Source: Nyssa sinensis
Lineage: Eukaryota; Streptophyta; Magnoliopsida; Cornales; Nyssaceae
Direction: 5' to 3'
Assembly: GCA_008638375.1 (NCBI GenBank)
Contig: CM018048.1
Span: forward strand, 50,437,675 to 50,501,674
Length of the DNA stretch: 64,000 nucleotides
Positions within the stretch are counted from its first letter, which is position 1. Each line of letters starts with the position of its first letter. The translations under genes and the position numbers were made by a program. The notes under the pieces are model-generated. The model searched no databases. It saw nothing but the letters and a program-made list of their open reading frames with translations, and was not told the origin of the DNA. This document shows positions 12,801 to 23,554 of the stretch, in pieces.

Positions 12801-15800
12801 GCGGCCTGGGTGTCATTTTAACGGAGGATAATTTGGTTCTTTATGCAAAGAAGAGGAAGAAACGGTAGACCATCTTCTTCTTCACTGCAAGTACAATCGG
12901 GATGTATGGAACATGCTTTTTAGCCTTCTTGGTTGCTCTTGGGTCATGCAGGCCAAGGTGAAACATCTTTCTTTGGGGTGGAGATGCAAAAGACTTGGCA
13001 AAGAGCTGAGGATTACTTGGAAAATGGCACCCACCTATCTTGTGTGGTGTATATGGCGAGAAAGGATCCATAGGATTTTTGAAGGGGTGGATACTCCCCC
13101 TTGGAAATTGAAAGACACTTTTTTTAAAAACTTTTTTCTTCTGGGTTAATGAAAAATATCCCATGTATATTGATAGGTTAATAGATTTTCGGGGGGATCT
13201 TGGGCTTTAATAGTTGTAGCCGGTCCCCATTTTTTTTGTACATTTTGGTTCCCTTCTCGGGCCCTTGTGAGTAATACAAATTACTTTTAGCGATAAAAAA
13301 AAAAAAGTTACTGTAAAACAGTGAAAAAAAATTTCTTCTCAAAAAGTTCTTTCTTGGAACTGAAGTAAGCTAGGCACTGTAATTAGCTTAATTCTTACTT
13401 TATGTTGCTAATATGGTATTGTGCATTGCATTGTGGTTAAGGGCTTTGAATTATTCATTAAAACTAAATTAGTAACTGAGCATATGGTTAATGATTGATT
13501 CTTTACCTAGTTTTGGACATAAAATAACTCGGTATTATACCATTTGCTTTTCATATGTAAAATTTGTTAGCTTCTCTTGCAGATTAGTCTGCCAAATCTG
13601 CTTGAGCTACTACTACCTGTCACCTGATTACAATAATTGATCTTTTTGACATTTGGTTTTATAAGTACTATAAAAGACTCTTATATTCTCTTCATTTTTG
13701 TTGCATATACCAGATCCCAAAAGCACTTGGCTGCAAAAGATATCCCTTGGCTTTTGATATTACAGCTGCTTGTAGTGGGTTTATTTTGGGTCTACATTCA
13801 GCTGCTTGTTATATCAGGGGTAACAATTTGTCTACTCTGCTTTAGTGCCATTCTGATTATCGTTTCCATGGTTGTTCTATTAAACTCTACCGATGTAAAT
13901 TGCAGGAGGTGGCTTTAAAAATGTACTTGTAATTGGGGCTGATGCTCTTTCTCGTTATGTGGATTGGACGGATAGATCAACCTGTATTCTTTTTGGGGAT
14001 GCTGCTGGTGCAGTTTTAGTACAGGTAATGGGCTCTATTTTTCTTCTGTAACACATATGGTACTTATATATAAGTAAATAGTTTCTTGTGCTTCTGCACT
14101 CTTGGAAATATATTATTTCTAGCTCTTAGTCTGAACAAGAACTAAAGGAGCATTATTTATATTTTATACAAGGATGATAGGGGATCCTACAATGTTTTGC
14201 AAGCTCTTCAAGCTTCACACTAAAAAAGAAGGTCATTTATCTTGACAAAATAAAGCAGGAAAATAATCTCTTTAACAAAGAATTTGGTGGATGGCCAAAT
14301 CTTCAATGCCACTCAAGCAACTTGGGATTCTGCTCTCAGAGCTACCTTGGATGTATTTCTACCAATAGGTTGAGAATTCAAGAGCCTAAAATTCTCATCA
14401 ACTACCAAATCCTGAATCATGCAATGAGATTTGTTGTGTGTGTATATATTACAATCCAAGGGTTTGGCAATGCTATTGACCGATCGGAAATTTTTTGAAA
14501 AATTAGGAACAGGGCATAGAATCCGAATCTGGAATAAACCTTCACCGGTCATGGAAATATGAGAAACATAAGTCAGTCTCACTTTTTCTCTGCCCAAGCA
14601 TGCGGTGTAGAGAGTGAATAAGTTTGATATACTTGTCAGTGACCGGGGGCTCCTAGATGTATGATCCATGAGGGACTAGATGAAGAAAAATGAACTTAGG
14701 GTTGTGGCAGAAGTACTATAATGTGCAAATTGCTCCTAAATCTATGATCCATGAGGGATTAGATTTAGATTAGGATAAGTGAACTAAGGGTTGTGGCAGA
14801 ATTACTATAATGTGAAAATTGGAAGAAACAATGGGTGGCTCTACACCAACCTTTGTGATTAATTCTGGCATAGATGTAGAGACTGAGTCTGAAGATATAG
14901 GTCAATTATGTTGGACTGGACAACCATATAACCTCTGATACCTTGCATTTCAACTTTCAACTATGGATCTGTCACACTTTCTGATTTCAATTAAGTTTAT
15001 GCAGCTACATGCCTGATCTCCTTAGCTCAGAGATACTCATCACTGTTTTCAGGTTACTAAATGTAACAAACACAATATTATAGTGGAATTTCCCTCTCCC
15101 ACTTCCTATAGGAGTAATCATCCATCTTAGCTTCCTTTTTCCATTCAAGTAGCCCATATTTTCTTCATGTTTGGTAAATAATATAACTGATTGAAACCAG
15201 GCCAGATAATTATTGCCATCCAATTTCATAGTAAAATGTGCTGAGTAAATTTTCACCTGGAGTAAAAATATCTGACACATCACCTCTTTATAGGTACCTT
15301 CTGAAAATTCAATAATCCATATCTTCTTGGACAGTCCTCCAGGTCAACTCTACACCCACTGCACAAAAATGTTCCAATCTCTAATGAGAGAGGAGTAACA
15401 TGTTTTACACAAGTTTACTGACAAAAAAATAAAGGCAAAATAGGGCCCCCTTCACAAAAAAAGGGTTGGAGACACTCGAGTGAAAATACCTCTGGAAGTG
15501 TTCCTTGATCTTCAAAAACACTATGGATGGGTTACCCTTTAACTTTATTTCCAAATCTTTCCAATTGCAATGACAAAAAAACCTTCATGATTGCTGGAAT
15601 CAATCACTCAGTTTATTGAGTTGTACTCTGCAGCTGATGGATTAGCTTAAAAACACATCAAATGACAATAGATTGACATAAAACATTCAGGATGATAGAG
15701 TAGGGCAAGATTTCTTAGACTCTTGTTAGATTGCTTATGTCAGTGACTGTACACTGTTGACACCAGCAACCTAAGAATCACCAATGATCTTGAATTTAGA

Positions 15801-18800
15801 ATCTTTTGTGATCTTGATGGCTAGGGCTTATTGTGAGCACAGAGGGGGGAGAAATAGATAGAGTAAATGAGAGGGCTAGGGATCTCTCCTACAGCTAGCA
15901 TTTACAATTTATTGTGCACAACTACAATATTAGCCCCCCTTGGTTTTTATGATTATACTAAACATCTTCCATCAAGTTGTTGGATCTTATAACTCTTAAT
16001 TTGGGGCTGCCTCATGGGGTTTGTGGAATGTATGGACAAAATATTTTGGCTGATTGACAACATATTGCTTTACTGTTCAAGAATCACTGTGCGCTGATTT
16101 TATGTTTTAGTTATTAATATTGTTTGGAGCCTGCATACTCTTGAAGGCTTCGCATGGTTGTCCAAACCAGAAGATTGTTGGCCATAATGTGTGACTACTG
16201 ACTAGTGAAGGCTGCTTCTTTGGAAGGAAATGAGGCCACAGGATTTCTCAGTCCCATCTATAAGATTGGTCCCTCAAGATAAATGCCATGAAAATTTTGA
16301 AGTGTCAAGAGTGAGGCCCTGTTGACCTGGGTCCACGTTGTGCAGTGGCCGGATCCGCAACCTTTCCTGCCTTATGGCCGGGTTGGGGGAGATTCAGAAA
16401 GGATCCAAGCCCTACTGTCATTACTCCCATTTTATCCAAATTTTAAATGTCTTGACACAGACTATCATTAATTGTGTTCATACATAACTTTTGACTGGTA
16501 TGAATTATTTGTAAATTATTCATTTACAATAGATGAAATTGTTCTTTTGTTGTAGAAGTTCCATGACCCAAAAAAGAAAAAAGAAAAAAAATCCCTACAG
16601 CTCCCTATGACAATATATGCATCTTTAGACCTCAACTATAATCATTGCATACATCACATCTCCAGTCCTCATATCTGCTGGTGAACTAAGAGATTGAAAA
16701 GAGGAGAAGCACTTTAAAAATTGTGCTTTCAATAATCACCTGCTCTTGTTGTTTGGAAGTGATTTTTATCTGCTTTTCATCCACAGATAGTTTGGTGGAA
16801 ATAAATTCTTGCATCGGTACTGAAATCACAATTATTCTGTAGGCCTGTGATAGTGAGGAGGATGGTTTATTTGGTTTTGACTTGCATAGTGATGGCGATG
16901 GCCAAAGGTTTGTGTTATCATCTTCTTAAGAAAACAAACACTATGCTTCTTTTATGGAATGAGATTTGACCGCACTTCCCCCTTATGCAGACACTTAAAT
17001 GCCTCCATGAGAGAAAACAAAGTGGATCAAGCTTTAGGTTCTAATGGTTCAGTGTTAGGCTTCCCCCCAAAACAGGTCTCTTATTCCTGTATCCAGATGA
17101 ATGGTAACGAGGTCTTCCGCTTTGCTGTTCGATGTGTGCCGCAGGCCATTGAGTCTGCCCTCAAGATGGCTGGTCTGACTGGGTCTAGCATTGATTGGTT
17201 ACTACTCCATCAGGTATGAGACAGGCTAGGATAAGAAATAATTATAATAAGAATAATAATAAAAGCTTGGTTTTGACCTACATTACGCGCTGGGATCAAA
17301 ATTTCTTTGCAAAGTGTCATTTTGGTCTCCCAAGAAGTGGAAACAAAGTAAAAACGATGAAAAATAAGAAAGAAATTGGAATGTGTGGAAACACCGGAAA
17401 ACATATTGTCAAATTTATGGACGTGTGAAGATAAGTTTTATAATTAATTAATTGAAAATGTTTTAAGCCTATACATCCATCCAGGCATCCACACGAGGAT
17501 ACTGGGATGGAATTGAGTAACAACTATAAATGTGAATTAGTCAATAATATCAAACAATTCTTTATTGATAAAAAACACAAGTATAAAAAATTTAGCACTA
17601 TTTTTTATTTATGTAATTTGAAATGATTGTAGTTTTAATAAATATATGAAATTACAATAACTAAGTGCAATGCTATAACATAATAGGTATACACCTTGTA
17701 TTATACATAAAGTAAACAATATGACACAAGTTATACGTAAAATAACAATTAAAACAAATAGTAAGTTATTAGAATTAGTAACTAAAATGTGACAATAAAC
17801 TGTTCACCTAACTTACTCATTTTCACTACTGCTACTTATTGTTCCTGAAGAAAAAAATTGGAGATATCTTTTTCGTATTTTTGGCTATTAATCTTTCAAT
17901 CTCCACATTCATTTGACGAAAGATAGATACTACTTTTTATTAATTTATGAAATTGTTGCTAACAAGAAGGAAATTTTTTAACCGTTTTGATCCTTTTCTG
18001 TATGTTTTTATGAAAGCATGTGAATTTTGGATTCCACTAGTGTTCATTTCGGTTCACTGAGAACCAAAAACTTTCCAACTGTTTCGATAGAAATGAAAGG
18101 AAAATTTTACCCTTGATTAACGTAGCATATTGTGAAGTGCATTCCACTTATTGACTGAATGATATCCGTGATCCGCTATTCCTATTACTACTACTGCTAA
18201 GATATCTGTACTATGACAATAATTTAAGGGCATAATAAAATTGGATGGTGATGTCATTATTGTACCCAATTTTAAGCACAATGTGATCTCTCCATTTTGG
18301 GGGTCCATATTTTCACGTGCATATGCATTTACTGTCTTTGGGATGTCTAATGACTAGGGACAAAGAATGACTTATAATGGATGTTAAATTGATTATCAAA
18401 GCTTTTTTCTTGGTTAAGAAAGATAACATGTATAAATAGTTTGGCGGTGTAACTTCACCTAGTAATTATTTTTTTCAGTCTCCAAAAAGGCTTTGCATCA
18501 TTAAGTTTTCACAAGAAGCAGGCGGTATCCATTTCTTGTTGAATTGCCTAAGCTGTGAAATTAATTGGCAACATTTGAGCCCCATATTTCTGATGTGGCC
18601 ATCATTTATCCTTTCATCTAAGTTAAATATATATTAGCTTAAAAGACCATTGCTTAGTGTTGGTTGCACCAATGCTTCCAAACCTAGCTTTCAGCTTTAT
18701 TTACACAAAGTGGCTGCTTTAGACTTTGAATTGAATTCTTGTGGTTGACAGCCCATGTTTTTACCATTGTACCAACCAATGGTCCCTTGAATAATGAATG

Positions 18801-19184
18801 ACAGTATCCTAACTTCTATTTAGAAAAGCATCTTTCATGAGTTTCTATGGTAGGAAAAAATCAACATGAAGTCATTTTTCCTTGAGACTGCCAGTAAATG
18901 AGCCCTATAATTTACCATATACACATGTTAGACCTTGTACTAATAAGGATTGGATAGTGCAGGCAAATCAGAGGATCCTTGATGCAGTTGCAACGCGTTT
19001 AGAAGTCCCATCTGAACGGGTCATTTCAAATTTGGCAAAGTATGGTAATACAAGTGCAGCATCCATTCCACTAGCATTGGATGAATATGTTCGAAGTGGG
19101 AAGGTACAGTCAGGCCATACTATTGCAGCAGCTGGTTTTGGGGCCGGTCTTACATGGGGCTCTGTCGTAGTTAGGTGGGGATGA
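3899..19184 (+). CDS. KAS3: Beta-ketoacyl-ACP synthase III, chloroplastic (KAS III)
   Basis: Condenses acetyl-CoA with malonyl-ACP, the first step of plastid type II fatty-acid synthesis. Eight coding exons join in frame at GT-AG sites: 3899-4092, 10361-10509, 11406-11542, 13714-13819, 13906-14024, 16843-16907, 16991-17213 and 18963-19184. They total 1215 nt, or 404 aa, the usual length for plant KAS III. The start MANASGFF and a Ser/Arg-rich stretch of about 60 residues look like a plastid transit peptide, and the FabH fold begins at [12 protein letters not shown]. The catalytic triad is intact: Cys180 (TAACSG), His330 (LLLHQANQ) and Asn360 ([10 protein letters not shown]). The C-terminus [10 protein letters not shown] is typical. 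Intron 1 (6.3 kb) and introns 3, 5 and 7 hold repeats, which makes the gene unusually long. An optional in-frame exon at 4859-4942 is listed separately. Identification is firm; splice sites are inferred from frame and consensus. Confidence 0.95.
4401..4590 (+). repeat. Intronic duplication, copy 1 (partner at 9033-9211)
   Basis: Shares an ordered series of blocks with 9033-9211: gttgataatgatt, gttggat, tttgat, ggtttattcctc, then gtaatttagagtccat and acag. Both copies lie in the same orientation within KAS III intron 1. They have diverged by substitutions and small indels, so the duplication is not recent. Function unknown. Confidence 0.6.
4859..4942 (+). other. Candidate optional or alternative first exon of KAS III
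   Basis: An 84-nt segment preceded by a pyrimidine-rich tract and cag/ag acceptors (atcaccag just before 4859) and followed by a strong donor (ggcag then gtgagt at 4943). Placed between exon 1 and exon 2 it keeps the frame exactly and adds 28 codons without a stop, starting [10 protein letters not shown] and ending IGIKMGG. Alternatively the ATG at 4931-4933 could start a shorter protein, MGGRIVSKGC, without the transit peptide; the CT-rich stretch at 4680-4850 could then be a leader. Direct joining of exons 1 and 2 gives the canonical protein, so this exon would be optional. No transcript evidence. Confidence 0.4.
5335..6058 (+). mobile_element. LINE 3' end with zf-RVT domain, in KAS III intron 1
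   Basis: The frame at 5433-5852 encodes the C-terminal part of an L1-type plant LINE ORF2. It contains the zinc-binding reverse-transcriptase-associated motif ([18 protein letters not shown]), then FGFSWVMP and a tryptophan-rich tail ([15 protein letters not shown]). A 3' UTR with gtagccggtccc leads to a poly(A) tract of about 15 nt at 6044-6058. It is 5'-truncated and lacks the RT core. The 5' boundary is approximate and no target-site duplication was found. It sits in the sense orientation within the host intron. Confidence 0.8.
6059..8230. other. KAS III intron 1 sequence, no gene seen
   Basis: Intron DNA without a recognised coding domain. Around 6850-7100 there is a TATA-like ctataaatag (6949-6958) and a hairpin-like pair (gcactgcgctctttgcagtgc), features that can occur in LTR relics, but no primer site or terminal repeat was found. 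Otherwise I see nothing specific. Confidence 0.4.
8231..8439. mobile_element. MITE with 8-bp target-site duplication (hAT-like)
   Basis: A 193-bp insert (8239-8431) is flanked by perfect 8-bp direct repeats ttctctaa at 8231-8238 and 8432-8439. Its ends form an imperfect inverted repeat of about 40 bp. The left end reads gctatttgcactcc...tttttggctaaaggggctcc and the complement of the right end reads cctataagcacacc...tttttgccaaggggctcc. An 8-bp duplication is the hAT superfamily hallmark. No coding capacity. Confidence 0.75.
8668..8876 (-). mobile_element. tRNA-derived SINE (Au/TS-like) with target-site duplications
   Basis: The insert at 8688-8856 reads on the - strand as a short Pol III-type SINE. 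It begins ggagaggttgttacc, carries a perfect B box GGTTCAAGTCC (complement at 8790-8800), then aatcaacctctat and ggtaagactgcc, a layout I associate with Au/TS-type plant SINEs. Imperfect 20-bp direct repeats flank it (8668-8687 and 8857-8876, 17 of 20 identical, both starting ccttga and ending aataaaaaa). The family name is from memory. Confidence 0.75.
9033..9211 (+). repeat. Intronic duplication, copy 2 (partner at 4401-4590)
   Basis: Shares ordered blocks with 4401-4590, including gttgataatgatt, gtttattcctc, and gtaatttagagtccat followed by acag. The copies are about 4.6 kb apart within KAS III intron 1. Confidence 0.6.
12775..13306 (+). mobile_element. LINE 3' end fragment in KAS III intron 3
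   Basis: A second relic of the same type as at 5335-6058. The frame from about 12841 to 13149 encodes a zf-RVT remnant ([17 protein letters not shown]), then [20 protein letters not shown] and [16 protein letters not shown]. The 3' UTR has the same gtagccggtcccc and gggccc words and a poly(A) of 12 nt at 13295-13306. It is 5'-truncated and broken (an in-frame stop near 12821). The left boundary is approximate. Confidence 0.75.
14290..15960 (-). mobile_element. Decayed Ty1/copia retrotransposon in KAS III intron 5
   Basis: Two - strand frames resemble copia polyprotein. The frame at 15005-15283 has the gag N-terminal motif [20 protein letters not shown] followed by GYLNGKRK. The frame at 14313-14669 has [20 protein letters not shown] then HCMIQDL, matching the stretch near the protease and before the integrase. 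The order gag then protease is correct for the - strand. Stops and frameshifts separate the parts, and no RT or intact LTR pair was found. Boundaries are approximate. Confidence 0.7.
14645..14825 (-). repeat. Tandem duplication inside the copia relic
   Basis: Two copies about 82 bp apart: gctcctagatgtatgatcc near 14649 and gctcctaaatctatgatcc near 14731. Each is followed by atgaggga(c/t)tagat and gggttgtggcagaa(g/t)tactataatgtg. Divergence is modest. Confidence 0.65.
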
Positions 19185-19400
19185 AATCCCACACCTCTTG
19201 CTGAATCAGTATAGATGAAAGAAGAAGATCCATTATAAGCTGGCCTTCTCCAAGTCTTGCTTCTTTTTCCATTTGTATCGCTCCTTTTTTTTTTGGGAAA
19301 GCTTGCAGCCCCAATCTCCTCCACCTTCTCTTTTGTTTGTTTCGATTTTGTTTCCTTTTAACTTTGGCACCATCAATAAATTTTATTCTTTTTCCTCAGT
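19185..19400 (+). terminator. KAS III 3' UTR with poly(A) signal
   Basis: After the stop at 19182-19184 the sequence holds an AATAAA at 19375-19380 followed by a T-rich stretch, as expected for a plant 3' end. The cleavage point is inferred to lie within about 30 bp of it. Confidence 0.5.
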
Positions 19401-19479
19401 TTTGAAATCATTTGTTTTGGGCTTTGATATCAAGCAACATATGCATTTTATGCAGAGGCTAGCGAGTCACAAGTGGTCC

Positions 19480-20238
19480 TGTTTTTGCTGGTAGAGGATG
19501 CCAGATCCATTTTTATGTTGTTTTGCAGCATTGAGTTAGTTTTGCTCCTGCTGGCTGTGACACCCTCTGGACTCCAAAGTTACTGCAGTGAGATTGTAAA
19601 ATTCGGCAATTCGAGAAATGAATTGCCCCATGTCGGCGGGTCATTCGACACTGGCTGGCTGAAGTCTCACTCTGGACGTGCCATGACCAAGAAATGGTTG
19701 TGTCAAAATGTCAAAGGAATTGAAATAAATTGAGGCCGAAGCTCGAATTCACGTTGGGACCAAATAGGAACCTGAGCGAATCAATGCCGGTGTAATAGGG
19801 GAGGTAGATGGCATCGGGATCGGAGGTGAGACATGGGTACTCGAGCATGCGATGGTGGAGGATGAGTTCGAGCATGCGATGGTGGGTGTGGGAACGGTTG
19901 TGGGTCTTTTGGCCGAGACCATGACTGGCGAAGTAGGAATAGAAGTTATCAAAGAGTGAATACTGAGAATAGTTGGTGAGGAGGTCGAAGTTGAATTGAA
20001 ATGGGAGGTGTCTGATGTGTATCCAACGATTGGTGCATTCTGTGGTGATCTCGAATTCGAGGAATTGATGAAGAAGAGAGTGATGGTGGTGATTAAAACG
20101 GCGAATTTGATTGACATGGAGATTTGGGAGTTTGGGGAATATTGGGAGAAATGGGTAAAGAGGACAGAAAGAGAAGAGCCACCTGGGCTTGTTGGTTATC
20201 GATGATAAATGGAGCAACAGTTTCATTAGTCTCCACAC
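19480..20238 (-). pseudogene. GT47 xyloglucan galactosyltransferase-like pseudogene
   Basis: The - strand frame 20238 to 19711 reads CTNRWIHIRHLPFQFNFDLL, YSLFDNFYSY, HGLGQKTHNRSH, MLELILHHRMLEYPCLTSDP, AIYLPYYTGIDSLRFLFGP and VNSSF. These blocks are colinear with MUR3/KATAMARI1-type exostosin-family xyloglucan galactosyltransferases of the Golgi. After a frame change it continues with HFLVMARPE, an in-frame stop, DFSQPVSNDPPTWGNSFLELP, and then in a third frame FYNLTAVTLESRG. Homology is lost by about 19480, so only the N-terminal half remains, with at least two frameshifts and one stop. A hydrophobic start (MSIKFAVLITTITLFF, from 20117) lies in another frame and may be the displaced signal anchor. 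It lies tail-to-tail with KAS III, about 80 bp beyond its poly(A) region. Confidence 0.8.
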
Positions 20239-20861
20239 AAGGTGGAGAATGGGTTACTGTCTTGCAGTGTCATAACGTCTGGACTAATGATTGATTCTAA
20301 GAATACGGATGATAAGAGTCGAATTTACGAATTCGAGAATAAGTCCCTTACAAAGAACCTTTGCTCCAAGGCCAATCCCGTGCAAGCGGCAAATCTACCT
20401 TTCTTAAATTTATGAATTTCTTTCGGTGATAAAATAATTGTTTTTTTTATTTTCTTCCTGATTGGATACTGGTTTGGAATTTCACTAATGCTATGTTAAT
20501 ACTCACACAAGTGAAATTTGCTGGGTGAGGCTTATGATTTCACCATGTAAGCAGTGGGTTAACTTATTGGTTAAAAATTATGAATAGGTTAATTATTCAA
20601 AAAAAAATTATGAATAGGTTAATCATAAAGTGAGCTCAAATCTCCTTTTTTTTATTATTTAAATTTAATTCAATTGAGCAAAAATGTTCCAAATCTGAAC
20701 GGACCTTTGACTATAATCATTCCGCCCATTAATCAAAAGAGCAATACTATTTTTTTAGAAAAATAAATCATATATAATATAATAAAATCTTATTTATTAT
20801 ACATTAAATCAGGAAATAATATATAATCAATAAAATCTCTCATATTATTTGATAAACTACG

Positions 20862-20904
<43 letters not shown>

Positions 20905-21129
20905 AATCATAAACTTTTCCAAACCAAAAAGGGTTGTGATTTGTGAGCATCCATGGCTAAAGGTTAGAAATCCATTCCAGAAGGCAGTAATTATTTTATT
21001 CAAGTTATAAGTCATTATTTACTATCAGTACTCTTAGTAAACCTCTTCTTTTTTTTTAAACATCGATTTTACAAAACTATGAAGACTAATTTATCCTAAT
21101 GTTTTCAGACATAATCCATTCATCGAATA
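20239..21129. other. Intergenic DNA with a (TA)n microsatellite
   Basis: No gene seen. AT-rich sequence with a (ta) run of about 17 units at 20866-20899. Nothing else recognised. Confidence 0.5.
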
Positions 21130-22020
21130 GGAAAAATGTCCGGGTTACGGGTTATTGGTTTAACCGTCGGATCAACCGTTTTTAAACCGCGACTTCATAT
21201 TTACGTCATAAATATATTTTTATTATTAACAATAATATATAAAATTCTAATATAATATATAATAAATTATGTATGAAAAAACAAACAAAATTTATAAGAT
21301 AATTTTTAAAAATAGGAAAATTAAAAATACACTAAGAATTGTGATTAAAATCACTAATTATATTCCACATAGGATACTAAAGAAGTGTAACATGATGATT
21401 TCAACAATTAACTAGTCACGAATTTTTAATAAGATATAAAGTGTAAAAAAAACAAATACATATTTTGTGAAAGAAAGTTTTAATGAAATTAATTTTTAAA
21501 AAAATTGAACTTTACAAGTGAAAAAGAGTAATATAATGTGCAAGTTATTCCATGGGTCCCACATCAACAACATCGCAAGCTCGTAAGCACATTTAAAACT
21601 TTCGAGTTTTTCAATTTTAGTCCCACATCGGTGGGGAAATGAGAGAGTGGAGAATTAGCTGCCTATAAAAAGTAGCGTACACCTGTTGTTAATTTGAAAG
21701 CATTGAATTATGGCCTCTGAAGAGTCAAAAAAAGGCTGGCTCCTCTGTAGCACTAAATGCCACTAGTAAAAAAAGATTTTATTATTTCAAATGCCAAGAA
21801 GCGTGTACTGAGCCAAGTAAATTTTGTACAAATTTGAATTGGGCGGTTTAATCAAACCATCAACGGTTTGAATGAATTGGTGGTTTAACCGCGGGTTTAA
21901 ACGGTTTTGGTTATAAAGAATGGTTTTTTATTTCAAACGACTTTTTTATATTAAACATTCCGGAAACTAGACCAGTTCCCGGTTTTTCCGGTTCAATCGG
22001 CTAGTCCGGTCCGATTTTTT
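21130..22020. mobile_element. Uncharacterised repeat-like element with GGTTTAACCG-rich ends
   Basis: Both ends are rich in motifs of the type ggttyaaccg. The left end (21139-21187) reads ccgggttacgggttattggtttaaccg in overlapping words; the right end (21838-22014) has gggcggtttaatc, aacggtttga, ggtttaaccgcgggtttaaacgg, and ccggttcaatcggctagtccggtccg. The ends are loosely complementary, as in degenerate inverted repeats, and the interior is AT-rich. No coding frame. The interior carries a snRNA-like promoter pair (separate entry). The nature of the element is inferred. Confidence 0.45.
21619..21670 (+). promoter_or_regulatory. snRNA-type USE plus TATA pair
   Basis: agtcccacatcg at 21619-21630 is an exact match to the plant snRNA upstream sequence element (RTCCCACATCG). 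It is followed after 33 bp by tataaaa at 21664-21670. A spacing of about 33-34 bp is the arrangement known for Pol II-transcribed plant snRNA genes, while Pol III genes use about 24 bp. The sequence downstream does not match U1, U2, U4, U5 or U12 as I remember them. A weak 3'-box-like cactagtaaaaa lies near 21761. Confidence 0.55.
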
Positions 22021-23387
22021 TTAAACAGTGATTTATCCAATCTCCTCTCTCAAACCCGCAAACAAACATAGCCTATGAGTACAAAGAAAGTTAACTTGAT
22101 CTGATCTCTTGCTTGGTTAGTCTTCCTCAGCCAACGGAACAACCTTGGACTGGTACTTGCGGGCTTTTTTCTATAGATCTCTTAAGTTCTTGGTGTGATG
22201 CTGACTAAGGCCCAAGTTAAATTGCATTCTGGGCTATGCCACCATCTTCTCAAGGTTTGAATTTGGATCCACGGCCCAATGATTTCAACCATGATCTCAT
22301 GTTGTAGGGGGTGTCTCAATTTCAAGTAAAATAAAATGTCTCCATTTCTCTCGTAAACAAAGGAGACTTACGTATTAAAATTGTAATATTTTTTTTAAAA
22401 TTTTAAATTTTAAGAGTGATTTTCACCCGTTTGTAAGAAAAATAGAAGTTGTCAATTTCAGTTGAAATTAAGACACCCAATCCGATTTTTCTCTCTCCCT
22501 CCCCTCCTTTTTTTTTTATTACGACGGATGCATATTAATCACAGTTTCTTTGAATGTTAAATTTTTTTTTGAATATACGACTCCACGTTCAAAAAGTACA
22601 TATCTAATAAAGACGAGACATGCTTTGGTGTAACTCAAATTATGAATATCTCGAAGACATGATATCCTCAAGGTCTTGCTAAAGAAATCTAAGGTAATGT
22701 TGATTTGTTTGCCAAGTAGTGTTAGCTTATGACTCATGTGAGGGCACTAAGGTAGTTGTACTATGATTCAACTCAATTAGGTAGACTCAATATGCTGGAT
22801 AAAATAAAATAAAATAAAGCTGATTTTTTCATTGCATCCGACCTAAAACAAAACTAAAGTAAATTTTTCATGTGATCTTTTAGAATATTATATAAATAGT
22901 ACTTGATTTTAAAGTTCAATCACTTAGATAGGAGAAATATCTACATATTTTAATCGTAGTTTATCTTATATATTCTTTATTTTATTTATTTATTAATTAA
23001 AATTAAATAATTAAATAATATTTATGTAAGTGAATATGTGACAAATTAAGATATTTCACTTGCTTGATTTAGAGTCAAGTAATATATATATTATATTAAA
23101 CGATTCTCTCAGTATCATTTATTTTATTTTATTTTTTACATTTATTTTTTATTTTTTGCCTTTCTTATTTAGGCCCAAGTTTTGGAATTCTCAAACCCTC
23201 CCTTACATTCATAGTGCTTTCTAGTAAATTAAATTAATCACAAAACTTTTTAATCTTTTTTGAGAAGAAAATGGAACTGACGTCACTGAGATTGGACGTT
23301 GATCCTCACAAAGCACTTCAGTCTTGAGTTCGTTAAAAATCAACGATCGTTTGAAATCTTCCGTTTCCCTCCAAAAGCTTCACTTTG
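22021..23387. other. Intergenic DNA, no gene seen
   Basis: AT-rich sequence with homopolymers and short repeats such as taaaataaaataaaa (22800). The short open frames have no recognisable domain. Upstream regulatory sequence of the following DOG1-domain gene must lie at the right end. Confidence 0.5.
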
Positions 23388-23496
23388 TATTTATACAAAT
23401 TCCGAAGTCCCAAACCCACTCTCTCCCTTCTCTCTCTGTGCTCTGCTAAAGAAGAGAAAAACCCAAGAACACATTCAAGAATTACATCCTTCCAAG
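23388..23496 (+). promoter_or_regulatory. Core promoter and 5' UTR of the INP1-like gene
   Basis: A TATA-like tatttatac at 23388-23396 is followed by a CT-rich leader (ctctctcccttctctctctg) up to the ATG at 23497. A transcription start near 23420 is inferred. Confidence 0.45.
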
Positions 23497-23519
23497 ATGT
23501 TGAAAGCAGTATGTAAGTG

Positions 23520-23554
<35 letters not shown>

